A stretch of 64,000 nucleotides of DNA, from the NCBI RefSeq assembly GCF_026230105.1, contig NC_079476.1:2439209-2503208 (forward strand). The letters run 5' to 3'. Of the stretch, positions 1 through 10,149 are shown piece after piece. The stretch is from Diorhabda sublineata (Eukaryota > Arthropoda > Insecta > Coleoptera > Chrysomelidae). A program made the position numbers and the translations under genes. Positions within the stretch are counted from its first letter, which is position 1; each line of letters opens with the position of its first letter. The notes under the pieces were generated by a model, which searched no databases, was not told the DNA's origin, and worked only from the letters and a program-made list of their open reading frames with translations.

Positions 1-641
1 ATAATATTTATTTTATTTACTTACCACCATCTAATCATCAGTCTATAACGATAAAGTTTATAATCAAATGATAGGGAATAGAAAACTTGGTTGACAATCT
101 ATGAAAAAACTGTTTTGACGAGGTGGTGAATATCTGCGATAAATCGTATGGTAATTGAATCAAATTTGCATTAAACCAAAGTACATATACAATAATATTT
201 ATTTTATTTACTTACCACCATCTAATCATCAGTCTATAACGATAAAGTTTATAATCAAATGATAGGGAATAGAAAACTTGGTTGACAATCTATGGAAAAA
301 CTGTTTGACGAGGTGGTGAATATCTGCGATAAATCGTATGGTAATTGAATCAAATTTGCATTAAACCAAAGTACATATACAATAATATTTATTTTATTTA
401 CTTACCACCATCTAATCATCAGTCTATAACGATAAAGTTTATAATCAAATGATAGGGAATAGAAAACTTGGTTGACAATCTATGAAAAAACTGTTTTGAC
501 GAGGTGGTGAATATCTGCGATAAATCGTATGGTAATTAAATCAAATTTGCATTAAACCAAAGTACATATACAATAATATTTATTTTATTTACTTACCACC
601 ATCTAATTATCAGTCTATAACGATAAAGTTTATAATCAAAA
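1..641. repeat. Tandem satellite, about 190-bp unit, 3.4 copies
   Basis: The same block restarts at 1, 192, 382 and 573, so the period is 190-191 bp. Copies differ by a few substitutions and one-base indels (for example in the A-run of 'tctatgaaaaaactg'). The fourth copy breaks off after 'gtttataatcaaa' near 641. The array is cut by the window start and probably continues to the left. No coding potential was seen in the unit. Confidence 0.95.
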
Positions 642-2505
642 TAAATTATAGCTCAAACGGAATTTGGGAGAAATGATTTCAAAGAGTAAATTATAAAATT
701 TGTTATTATCAATGAGTGGTGCTAAATATTTTCGTAACGATCCGAACAAAAAAAAAACTACCACAAACTGTGAAACTAAATTTATACCAAAAGTTCCAGC
801 AGCCAGACAACGATTTAAATATATTATATTTGTAAGTCAAAACGGACATTTTGGAAGTTCAAGATCACATTCGCTTTGCCAGAAATACGACGGCGTTCAT
901 AGAAGTTATTTTTAACTTTCAAAGTCGTTCTTGATTTAAATTCTCTCTCTGGCATATAATAAGAATGTTAAAGGTATTTGTGAACTGAATTCTGAAGATT
1001 GAGGTAGATATTAGAATATAAGCGTGTATTTCATGTAGATCAAAGTCAACTTTTACTATTAAAAATTATTTACACCATTTCCATCTTATTGTACATTATT
1101 CTGATAAAATTATGTTAAATTAGAGAAAAAAATGATTCATTGTCAAAAGAATTATTACAATTTGTAGACAAAAGCTTGTAAAACTAAAAAACAAACATAA
1201 CAATAACTAAAGATACAAAGAAAATGAAATACACACAATAAGTAACAAAATTATAGGTAAGGTACTTTCCAGTAAATATTATCTCAAATTTATGCGGAAT
1301 GCGGGAAAAGATGATTTCAATTGTCAAGTGATTGTGCATTTTTTGCTTTGTAAAATATTGAGCTCTTAACTAATTCTGAACGTGCAGTAGGTAGGTGAGT
1401 AATAGAATGAACAAATTATCAACAACATTATTTCTAAGAAACATGAACAAGAAGGAAACATAGCACAGACTTAAATATGTTTTTATATAAAGCAACATTT
1501 TGTTAAAAATTTCACACATTTTCAGTGCGATACTTATTCTTCTTTTCTTTTTCTGATTCAATTATTGTTACCTGTGATTTACACACGCCACTGATTTTTC
1601 TGTTATTAGCTAGTTTCGAAGTAGATTTAAAATGATTTTTGTATAGGAAAAAACTGGCTCGCACAATTAGTACGAGTCGAATGCTGAAAGTAGTGCAAAT
1701 GTCAATTTTTTTAAGGCAAATAAATGTATCTGGTAAACTAACCCAACCATTCAGTATTTCTTTCGATTTAACCTGACGATAACCTTTTCAAATTCTTTTT
1801 AGTACCACAAATTTTGTCTTCCACAACTTTAGAGCAATATGAGAATGATTAAAAGGAATGGTAATAAAATCTATCGAGTCGACTCTGTGCAGCAAATTCT
1901 TATTTCGGTGAAGACATGTAGTTTAACGTTGTCTCAATAAATGCAACATTAACGCCGTTAAATATTAATTCACTGAGATTCTTCGTTAACTAGTTTTGAT
2001 AAACTTGGACTTAATTTTTTGCAGAAAAATGATCTTATCCCTTTCAAACTTTCCACAAGTCTAGAAAGCACTTTACCGTGGAAACCAACGTGGCCAATAA
2101 AATGTCTGAATATGCACTTTCCCAGTGTGCCATCTGTAGTTTCGAAAAACAAAATTGGCACTTTTGTCGCCCAGGTAGGAAGGGATCTCAAAGTTATAGC
2201 AAGTCCCGATAAGCATTTTTGATATGGTGATCGAAATTTTGAATCAAAATAAATTTCCACTTCTTTTATCTTGTTCCTAACCTAACCTTTTCCATTGAGT
2301 TCTTCTCGAGAAAATATTGGAAATCAATTACATATCGTTTTCTAACGAAAGTAATCGCGTAGAATTTATTCAAATTTATAAAAAGAAAGGTTCTATTTGA
2401 CAATAAGCAACGAGTCTATTCAAATCACTTTGTATCGATCAAACATCTTTACCATTACTAATTTTCAGGTTATGTTGCACATTTACAAAATTTGAAACAA
2501 TCAAA
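642..2505. other. AT-rich sequence with no recognised gene
   Basis: Only short open frames occur and none resembles a known family. The 96-codon minus-strand frame at 1970-2260 is the longest, but it has no recognisable motif and a competing plus-strand frame. Confidence 0.5.
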
Positions 2506-2570
2506 TACGAGGTCTAGCTATTGGATAACGAGAATTTGCATGCCTAGTGGGCGCCCTAGACGGGTGTCTT
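2506..2570 (+). mobile_element. Solo mariner 5' end
   Basis: The sequence starting 'tacgaggtctagctattgg' and ending near 'cctagacgggtgtc' matches the 5' ends of the mariner copy at 3293 and of the repeat units from 47567. Nothing of the transposase follows, so this is an isolated terminal fragment. Confidence 0.7.
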
Positions 2571-3290
2571 TAAGATTATTAATTAATGAATACCAAAAAA
2601 GTAATTAGACCTTAGGTACACCACTCTCAATTGGTAAATTATTCGAAACCTCACCATTAGCTCGTATCAGTTGCTTCCACATTCAAACATTTTAAAGGAA
2701 CCATTTTGTCGCAATACTCTTTTGTTAATCAGAATTCAATGATCAACACAATCGAAGATCTTAGCGAAATCACAAAAAACCGAAGCTATATAATATTAAT
2801 TATTAAATGAGGTGTATAGTTCATTAAAAACAGAAAAAAATAGCGTCATTAGTACATTTATTATAGTCCAGGAGACAATCTAAAAAAGTCTTCTTATTCC
2901 GTTCATGTTTTTTTTTCATGAAAATTGATAGTTCAAAACTATAGGAGTTGAAAATGCGTGGTTTGCGTGGATTTGCAAAGCCAGAAATATGTTTAAAAAA
3001 TCAATAAATGTTTCTCTTTCATGGTATGAAATGATTTGCCTAAAGTGTATTCCATAGGAAATTTCATTCTCTTTAAAAAAAATTCACACAAACCAATTTT
3101 CTTTTGGCCTGGAGAGTCAGACAAGCTTTTTTTAAAGTGCGTTAAGAGGGAGGAAATTTCTTTCTCATTACGTAACATGATTTTTTCATTTTGTTGATTT
3201 GCGGGCTCAGAAACGGAAATATGCATCAAACCAGCTAAGAATCCATTGATTCCGAATTAATTTTCGATTTATAGAATTATAGACGATAAA

Positions 3291-4100
3291 TATACGAGGA
3301 CTGGCTATTAAATAACGAGACTGCGTGCCTAGAGGGCGCTCTATACTATGCACGTCTCAATACACGTTTCCGTCACTATCATAGTATTTGTGCAGGAGCG
3401 GTTTAAAACGAACAAGCCGAAAACCAAACAAGGGCAACGTATCAATCTCAAATTTCTCGTAAAATTGACCAAAAACTCCGATTGAGTGCTATAAATTGTT
3501 GCAAGAGACCTATGGGGACAATTCTCTATATCGTGCGTGTGTTTTTGAGTGGTGTGAGCGCTTAAGTAAGGGCCGAGAGAGCATTGTAGATGACCAGCGC
3601 CCAGGTCGCCCTATGATTATTTCAGCCCCAGAAACAGTTAACAAAATAAATCAAATTGTGCGTGCAGATCGTCGAATGAGCATCCGGATGATTGCCGAGT
3701 CTATAAATGCCGATAAAGAAACGATTAGAAAAATATTACCCAAGGAATTACACATGACAAAAGTTTGTGCTAAGTTGGTGCCAAAAAATCTGACTCCTGA
3801 CTAAAAGCTCTTACATCAACGGGTCTACTCAGTTTTCCTTGAAAGGTTAGAAGAAGATCTGCTTTGAAAGGGACCCGATTTGAGTCGATGAAAACGGTAA
3901 AGCAAAAAACGACAGAGCTACTAAAGGCACTCACCAAAGAAGACTTCCAGCACTGCTTCGATCAATAGAAAAAAGTATGGAAAGGTGTGTGGCAAGGGAA
4001 GGGGGGTATATTGAAGAAAAACATTCGAATGTTGAATAATTTTTATAATAAAACCCTTTTTCGTAACAAGTTCCGTTATTTGATAGCTAGAACTACGATA
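3291..4100 (+). mobile_element. Internally deleted mariner element
   Basis: The left terminus is 'tacgaggactggctatt' at 3293 and the right terminus, in reverse complement, is 'cgttatttgatagctag' with 'tacga' at 4094-4098. A TA dinucleotide flanks each side, as expected for the mariner target duplication. At about 810 bp it is shorter than the usual 1.3 kb because the middle of the transposase gene is missing. It lies immediately inside the left arm of the foldback repeat. Confidence 0.85.
3430..4060 (+). pseudogene. Mariner transposase remnant (HTH plus C-terminal tail)
   Basis: The open part (3496-3804) encodes the paired N-terminal helix-turn-helix region of mariner transposases. Recognisable pieces are 'VFEWCERLSKGRESIVDDQ', 'RPGRP', 'RMSIRMIAESINADKETIRK' and 'KVCAKLVPKNLTP'. 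After a stop the sequence jumps to the extreme C-terminal part (about 3890-4050, with 'EDFQHCFDQ' followed by a stop where W is expected). The whole catalytic region with its three aspartates is deleted. The codons before 3490 read in another frame, so there is also an upstream frameshift. It cannot encode an active enzyme. Confidence 0.9.
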
Positions 4101-5515
4101 GTTTCAATACTTTCTGTAGTTTTTATAATTGTACTAAATATTTCTACTCAATTCTTACAACTTATTAAAAATACAGTATGGAGTGTTTTATGTGTAATGC
4201 AGGAAGTAAGGAGAAGTTTACACCGTTTTTTTTTCACAAAAGAAACAATTAAAAAAATTTGAATATGCGAATTTGAGTGTAAACATTTAGTGATAGTGGG
4301 TATGATCTTTCGTGCTACAAAAAATTTATACCTATACCTGTTAATCACCGAGAAGAATAATAGTCGTGGTCGCAAATCGTAAGTGAAAATTATAATTATT
4401 ATGGAACAATAGTATGTCCACAGAGAAACATTTATTGTAGATTATATTCATTGACTTTACGAGTAATTGTATTTATCGAAAATTAGTTCGGAATCAATGG
4501 ATTCTAAACTGGTTTGCTGGATATTTCCGGCCGTTTCTGAGCCCGCAAACAAATATAATTTTATTCAAAAACATCGCAAATTTATTTTACAAGTTTTTAA
4601 GAGTTATGTGATAATTAAGAATCGTTTGTCTTAGCCGCTTTTTTTCCAAGCGGTCCAGTAATATTTTGGTTTTTCTGCCAGGTCTTTTCTTTTGTGGGGT
4701 TAACAATGAATTTACTTTTCTATCCACCATTTTACTTTCTTTAGATATAAAACAAAATTTTTATGTTTTTGTAAAACTTCTTGAATGCATGCGAAAAAAA
4801 TTGTTTCAACAAGGATCTAGATATATTAGCCTTAAGCCCCAAGTCTTAAATAGGATAAGCAGTTTTTAAAATTTTAAACACATTTATACTTTATTTCTAT
4901 ACGGCCCTTTTGTCAATTGCATCACCAGGAGTTGTTATCAAAATTGTTATAAATAGAGATATGTAGAAAATAATCTAATCTAATTTTCAGGACAACTTCT
5001 GACGATACAAGAATTACATTAATGAAACAAACCTTAGAAAGAAATATAATAACTTCCTTCCTTGTCGCTTCCTCTTTCAAGAATTTTAGGAGATTACTTA
5101 CTAGCTCCCGATTCTGACCACACAAAACTTTTTTTTAAATTTGCTTCTAAACTCTATGTTGGATAAAATGTATAAGAGTACAATAAAAATGAATAATTTC
5201 ACGCCGAAATTTTTGCTACGGCATTGGAATAGCTGCGAGAGCTTACTGGCACAAAATGACATATTCCGACATGCATGACGACCGCGCATCCAAAACTCAA
5301 GTGTCAAGCTACACTGGTCGAGTTATAGACATCAAAACGAACAAAATAAAAAAAAACATGTTACGTAATGAGGGAGAAATTTCCTCCCTCATCACATCCT
5401 TTTAAAAAAGGCTTGCCTGACTTTAAAGGCCAACTAAATTGGTTTGCATAATTTTTTTCTGAAAGAGTTCGAAATTTTCTATTTTTCCGGCTTTGCAAAT
5501 CCACGCAAACTTCGT

Positions 5516-6437
5516 GTTTCCATTTCCTAGTCTTGAACTATCTGGACTATTAGATAGAAAACAAAATTGTTGAGCTATCAAGACTTTATGTTTAAAAAGA
5601 AAAAGTAATAGACGGTTTTTCATTTAGTCTTTCAATTACATAGTCACTAGTGTTATTTTTTCGCCACCATTGTGCAAGGGAATAATTTTAGGTGTTTTTA
5701 GACAGCTAGATAAAAGCGCCTTTTCAAAGAATTCGACTCATCAATGCCGCGGGAAATCTTGTTGAGTACGGCGAGCTTAGAGTCGAATATTTTTGGATAT
5801 ATGAGAAGATTGTTTCAATTGTAGTATCAAATCTTTGTATTAAATGGTAACAAATCCCAAATACTGAGTACAGATCATTTTTATACCGACATTACGAATA
5901 ATAAATGAATTTATTCAATTTAGTTGCAGCACGCTGTACAACTTTTTTTATCTATTTAATTAAATCCAACAAAACGTTATAAAAAGCAATTAACAGTCTT
6001 GTAGTATCTTTAAAATAAAAAGTAGCTAAAGTGGTACGGTTTTTTGACAAGCATCGCGTAATATACAAAGGCAATAAGGGTCTTAATTTAAAAAAGGGGT
6101 AAAGCTCACTCATTTGACTAATGAGGAAAGTTGGTTGAAATATAAAAGTCGAAGAAGAAGGAAGGAAAAAACATGAAAATTACTTCATTCCCATCTTATG
6201 CAGATTTTAGCCGTGAGCTTTAATTACATCAAAAATTTTAGACTATTGTCGGGTTGAAAAAAAAATGATCTTAACTTACGTTACTCAGTTTTAAAGCCAT
6301 TTCTCGGAGGTTTATGGAGGTTTTGATTTCCTTTTCAATTAGGTTCTAAGAAGCTATGAGTGAAAATTAATGTTAATGGAGGGAAATTAAAATGGATTTA
6401 AAATAGAAGTATTTATCCACAACAAAAATAGACTTAC
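5516..6437. other. Intergenic sequence, nothing recognised
   Basis: AT-rich sequence with frequent stops in all frames. I see no RNA gene, repeat or motif that can be supported. Confidence 0.45.
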
Positions 6438-6443
6438 TTTATT
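6438..6443 (-). promoter_or_regulatory. Candidate polyadenylation signal
   Basis: AATAAA on the minus strand, 21 bases after the TAA that ends the cysteine-rich exon at 6465. The spacing and orientation fit a 3' end for that exon. Confidence 0.45.
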
Positions 6444-6464
6444 TTACTCTCAACTTCTTTGTTA

Positions 6465-6722
6465 TTAACTATAGCAATTACATTTACAGGATTCAGAACA
6501 CTTAGTGACTTGATAAGATGATCCACGAAATGGACGACCTGTGTAAAGTTCAAGATCCTTCCCATACCGATTTGTTTGCCTATAGAGGCAACTTATAATT
6601 CCAACTTTTTGTATGGTGCATTTCCAATCTGGTAATTTGAAAATACAGAGATTGATGTAGCATTAAATACTTACAGTGAAAGATATTTCCTCAAAATGTT
6701 GTAAAATTCATCACGATCACAA
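6465..6722 (-). CDS. Possible 3' exons of a cysteine-rich protein gene
   Basis: The minus strand holds two candidate exons split by a 46-bp interval (6629-6674) that begins GTAAGT and ends TTACCAG. The last exon (6628-6465) reads 53 codons to TAA and contains six cysteines, with the pattern 'WKCTIQKVGIISCLYRQ' and the ending 'KCSESCKCNCYS'. The preceding exon (about 6722-6675, after a 'catctag' acceptor) reads 'CDRDEFYNILRKYLSL'. The two frames do not join: the first exon ends two bases into a codon, but the second needs one. Either one exon is misplaced or there is a one-base indel. No signal-peptide exon was found in the next 400 bp upstream. A secreted cysteine-knot-like protein is an inference. 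The family is not recognised. Confidence 0.45.
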
Positions 6723-7164
6723 TCTAGATGTCTTTGTTTTAGTGACAAGTATATTGAATATAAAAATTTCCTTGAAATCTTCTATTTATTATAAACTAAC
6801 TAAACTACGCTACAGAAACTCTTTAACCAAAAAAATTCTCTAGAAATTGAAGGAACAAAACAAAAAAAACAATGTAAATAAACCGCTTGCAATAAAAATT
6901 GATACAAAAGCAAAGGGGAAACGAATTTGGTTATGTCGCCTTCGCGGGATTAAAAAATTCTACTATATCAAAGCAGGACCATCTACACGGTGGACATTAG
7001 TTCGTAACAGAATGTAAGTTTTTCTTGTAGTTAGTTTCCCATTAAACCCATGATTAATGCAACCTGTTCGAAATAGAATTAAAATATCTATTAAAATTCC
7101 ATTTTATATGCTTTGGTCAAAACAAATGGAAGATCTGGTACTTCTTTAAGAAATTAACTTGAAA

Positions 7165-7720
7165 TTGGCAACCAAGAAGTAAGTTTCAGCTGGGATCTCA
7201 AAATGTTAAGTTTATACCCCTTGTAGATACTAAAAATGTGCTTCTGGCCCCCCTTCACATTAAAGTTGGATTAATAAAAACTTTGTTAAGGCTATTGATG
7301 AAGAGGTTGATGGATTCAAAGAAGGTATTTTTATTGGGCCACAAAGAAGAGAAAATTGCTGGACAATGACAATTTTGCAAAAAAGCTCACCAGACAGAAA
7401 CTTATAGTATGGAAGGGCATTTGTTTGTGTGGTGAGGATTTTGTTGGGCAACAATATGGATCCAAGCTACCAATTAGTTGATGAACTTCTAAACGCCTAT
7501 AAATCTCTTGGTGCTCGAATGTCATTGAAAATTCCTCAATTCCCATCTGACATTTTTTCCCGAAAATTTGGGAGCTCTCAGTGATGAGCAGGGTGGAAGG
7601 TTCCACCAGGATATTAGAACAATGGAAATTCGGTATCGGGACGATGGAATTCGACCATGATGGGTGATTACTGTTGTACTGAAAAAGAGAAACCCCTCAT
7701 AAAAGGAATAAGTGAAGCTA
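7165..7720 (+). pseudogene. Decayed ORF of a dispersed insect repeat family
   Basis: Reading across frameshifts gives protein-like blocks in order: 'NVLLAPLHIKLGLIK', 'EGIFIGPQRREN', 'LVDELLNAYKSLGARMSLKI', and near the end 'MMGDYCCTEKEKP'. I know this block order from multicopy, uncharacterised proteins in insect genomes, probably transposon-borne. The name of the family is not certain. Frame changes near 7290, 7370 and 7570 and several stops show that this copy is dead. The frame from 7657 runs open to 7896, but only its first residues belong to this family. Confidence 0.6.
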
Positions 7721-8509
7721 ATTGTTATTTTAACGGGTTTTTTCTTAAGGTTTTTGTTTTTAATAGATGTGAGGCATGTTTATTAGATGTGAATTATGAA
7801 TATTGTCAATATGCACGATTTATAAAACGTGAAATTAGTTTTTTAATATATAATAAATATTTTACCAATGAATATGGTTCTATAAACGTAACTTAAAAAC
7901 TTCACGTGTTCACATTTATTTTTTTCATATTTTCATATTTATACAGGTCCATTTTATCGCATTTTTTTATGGACTAGTGATAATTTGAAAGGAATTCTTT
8001 TTTACGCCTCTTTCGAGATAAATATTAAACACCAAGAACGTTTAATAAAAGGCATAAAATGTGAACAATATTGTTTGTTGGTGAGTTTATTCGATATCAT
8101 GTAAACTGATCTGTTTTCAGTGAATTCAATAGTTATTATTGTTAAAATATCAACAACTATTTAGTTTATCAAAGATCAGAAACTATCTAAAAAAAGAAAG
8201 CTTTACTTTTCACACTTATACCACCAGTCGAATGTTTTTGCCCACCCCATAATCTATTCATTAAATTTGAAAATAATAGACAAATTTCTCTGTCATATTG
8301 TCATGAAAATTCGAAACTATGTCTTACAAACCAAAAATGATTCCGTGTACGTTATTTGTTCATTTTATACACATATTTTCGTCAATAAGTTCGACAATAA
8401 AAACTTGCAAAAACCAGCTGATTTAATTATTATTCTTTAAATGTAATTAAAATTGTTTTCGTTGCCGCAAATTATATTCAATTCAAAGAACTATCGTACA
8501 AAACTTGTC
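7721..8509. other. Intergenic sequence, nothing recognised
   Basis: Apart from the tail of the open frame ending at 7896, no family resemblance or repeat was seen. Confidence 0.4.
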
Positions 8510-9400
8510 CATTAATCGCAAGTCTTCAGAGTCCAGGCAAAACGTAGCGGGGACTACAACCACCAGAAGTTTTGGTGATACAAAACGTTCAGGGCAGTCT
8601 CAGAGAACCACAACTGCTGAGCTGCTGAAGATAAACGTATTGTATTGATCAGTAAACGTGTTTAACAAGTAAATTTCCAAGAGATAGCAGCTCGAATCAA
8701 TGAATCTAGAGAACTGCCTTTAAGTGCGTCTGCAGTGAAAAGGAAATCGAGAAAGTGGGCCTTTTGGGAAGAGTGTACGTGGAGAAACCTCTTTCAAGAC
8801 GTCGAAATGAAATTGAAGGATAGCAGTGAGCCTAAGAACATAAAAGTCTAATAAAAGAGTGTTTATGCGCAGTCCAAAGCAAGAGCGGATGTTAGATCCA
8901 TGTGTAACCCCGACTGTGAAACACGGCCAAGTCTCGGTGATGTAGAAAGGGCAATTGGAGACCTGGTAAAAATTGAAGAGATTTTGGAGAAGAAACTATA
9001 GGAAAATGTTATACGTTCTGACCAGCACCTCTTTGACAGAAAATTTATTTTTCAGCATGATAAGGATCTCAAACATTGTTGTGGGAGAAAGAAGTCAGAA
9101 AACAATGTTCTACTTTCACTCCACATCTTTGGAATGATCTGAAAAACGAATGGAGCTACCAAATCATGAAATATAAGGGAGATGAATCAAAAATTCAAAT
9201 ATGGAATATTCACATAGTGTGGTTTATCTATTACTATATTCTTATCTGTAAATTTCTTTAATTTCTCATTTCTTAGACATGATTGATGCTTCTAAATGTT
9301 CTTCATTTTAGGCCTCTTCTGTTTCAAAATTAGTTTTTTTCTCTAATTGATGAAAAATTGACGTTTCGACTAATTTTAAGTCTTTTGACCGGTAGTGTAT
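8510..9400 (+). mobile_element. Tc1-like element, 5'-truncated and decayed
   Basis: Translation in shifting frames follows a Tc1 transposase. It gives a GRPRK-like region ('SGQSQRTTTAE'), the HTH block 'EIAARINESRELPLSASAVK', the block 'ERMLDPCVTPTVKHG' that in Tc1 precedes 'GGGSVMVWGC', and 'KIEEILEKKL' near 8980. The end at about 9376-9395 ('gtcttttgaccggtagtgta') matches the orphan terminus at 39021-39040. It is therefore taken as the 3' inverted repeat. Multiple stops and frameshifts rule out activity. The open frame at 9076-9261 is the damaged C-terminal part, where 'QQDNDPKH' would be expected upstream. Confidence 0.75.
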
Positions 9401-10147
9401 ATCAAAATAGCTATTGCAGCGTCAGTTTCGTCATTCAATAACTCTATAACCTATGAAGGAAAGTTAGTTAAATTGCAAATCTGAGGTGCCTGCAATGTAA
9501 TCGAAATTACATAAAAAAATATTGTTATTATCACACAAATTTTCACTGCCGATTGAAAGTCAGTTTTACTTAATTGTTTAATGGAATCTGATGCTCGCGA
9601 AAAGCCGTTCATTACGCACTCTACATCCCAATAATACGATTTCCCATGTTTCCATTCATCATCCGTCTAAAAAACACAACATCATGAGGGAACAGTGATC
9701 CTCCATTACCTCTTTTTCATCCTAATGACAAAATCGGACGTGTGATCCAAATAGAACACAAAAACCGCGGAAAAACAAACAGCGATAGATATTCTTTCAT
9801 ACATCATTGTCATCGGTTCGCTTTTGTCCTCCAAAACTGTGTATTTGTACAGAAAAGGATTGCGGACGTTAAACTCTTTTTTTAAATTGTTTTTTCACAC
9901 CTTATATCAGATAAAATCCAGTTACAAAGTCAATTATTTCATCGCAAATTCCTATCACCGAAAAAGGTTCTAAGAAACTGATTTCTGTATATTTGTATCA
10001 GAAATTTTATTATGATTTATGCGTTAAAAATTGAAATTCAGAAAATTTAGATGAATATACGACATATACGACAAATCAGTGAAGAAGAATGTTGAAGATA
10101 CATGGAATTTGTGCCCTTAGCTATTAGAGAACGTCTGATAAAATAAA
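9401..10147. other. Intergenic sequence, nothing recognised
   Basis: AT-rich sequence with no coding resemblance up to the TA that flanks the pogo-like element. Confidence 0.4.
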
Positions 10148-10149
10148 TA

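Larger units (their letters stand above)
2958..5515. mobile_element. Long foldback (inverted-repeat) element
   Basis: The left arm at about 2958-3285 is repeated in reverse complement on the right in two pieces. Its outer part (to about 3181, ending near 'cattacgtaacatg') pairs with about 5357-5515. Its inner part (3198-3285, with 'gcgggctcagaaac') pairs with about 4463-4555. About 800 bp separate the two right-arm pieces, so the right arm has been interrupted. No transposase of its own was seen. It is best described as a non-autonomous foldback or MITE-like element. The family is unknown. Confidence 0.7.

Noticed and set aside
1970..2260. 96-codon minus-strand frame with a 67-codon frame opposite
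   Set aside because: No recognisable motif, splice context or poly(A) signal. Could not be distinguished from chance.
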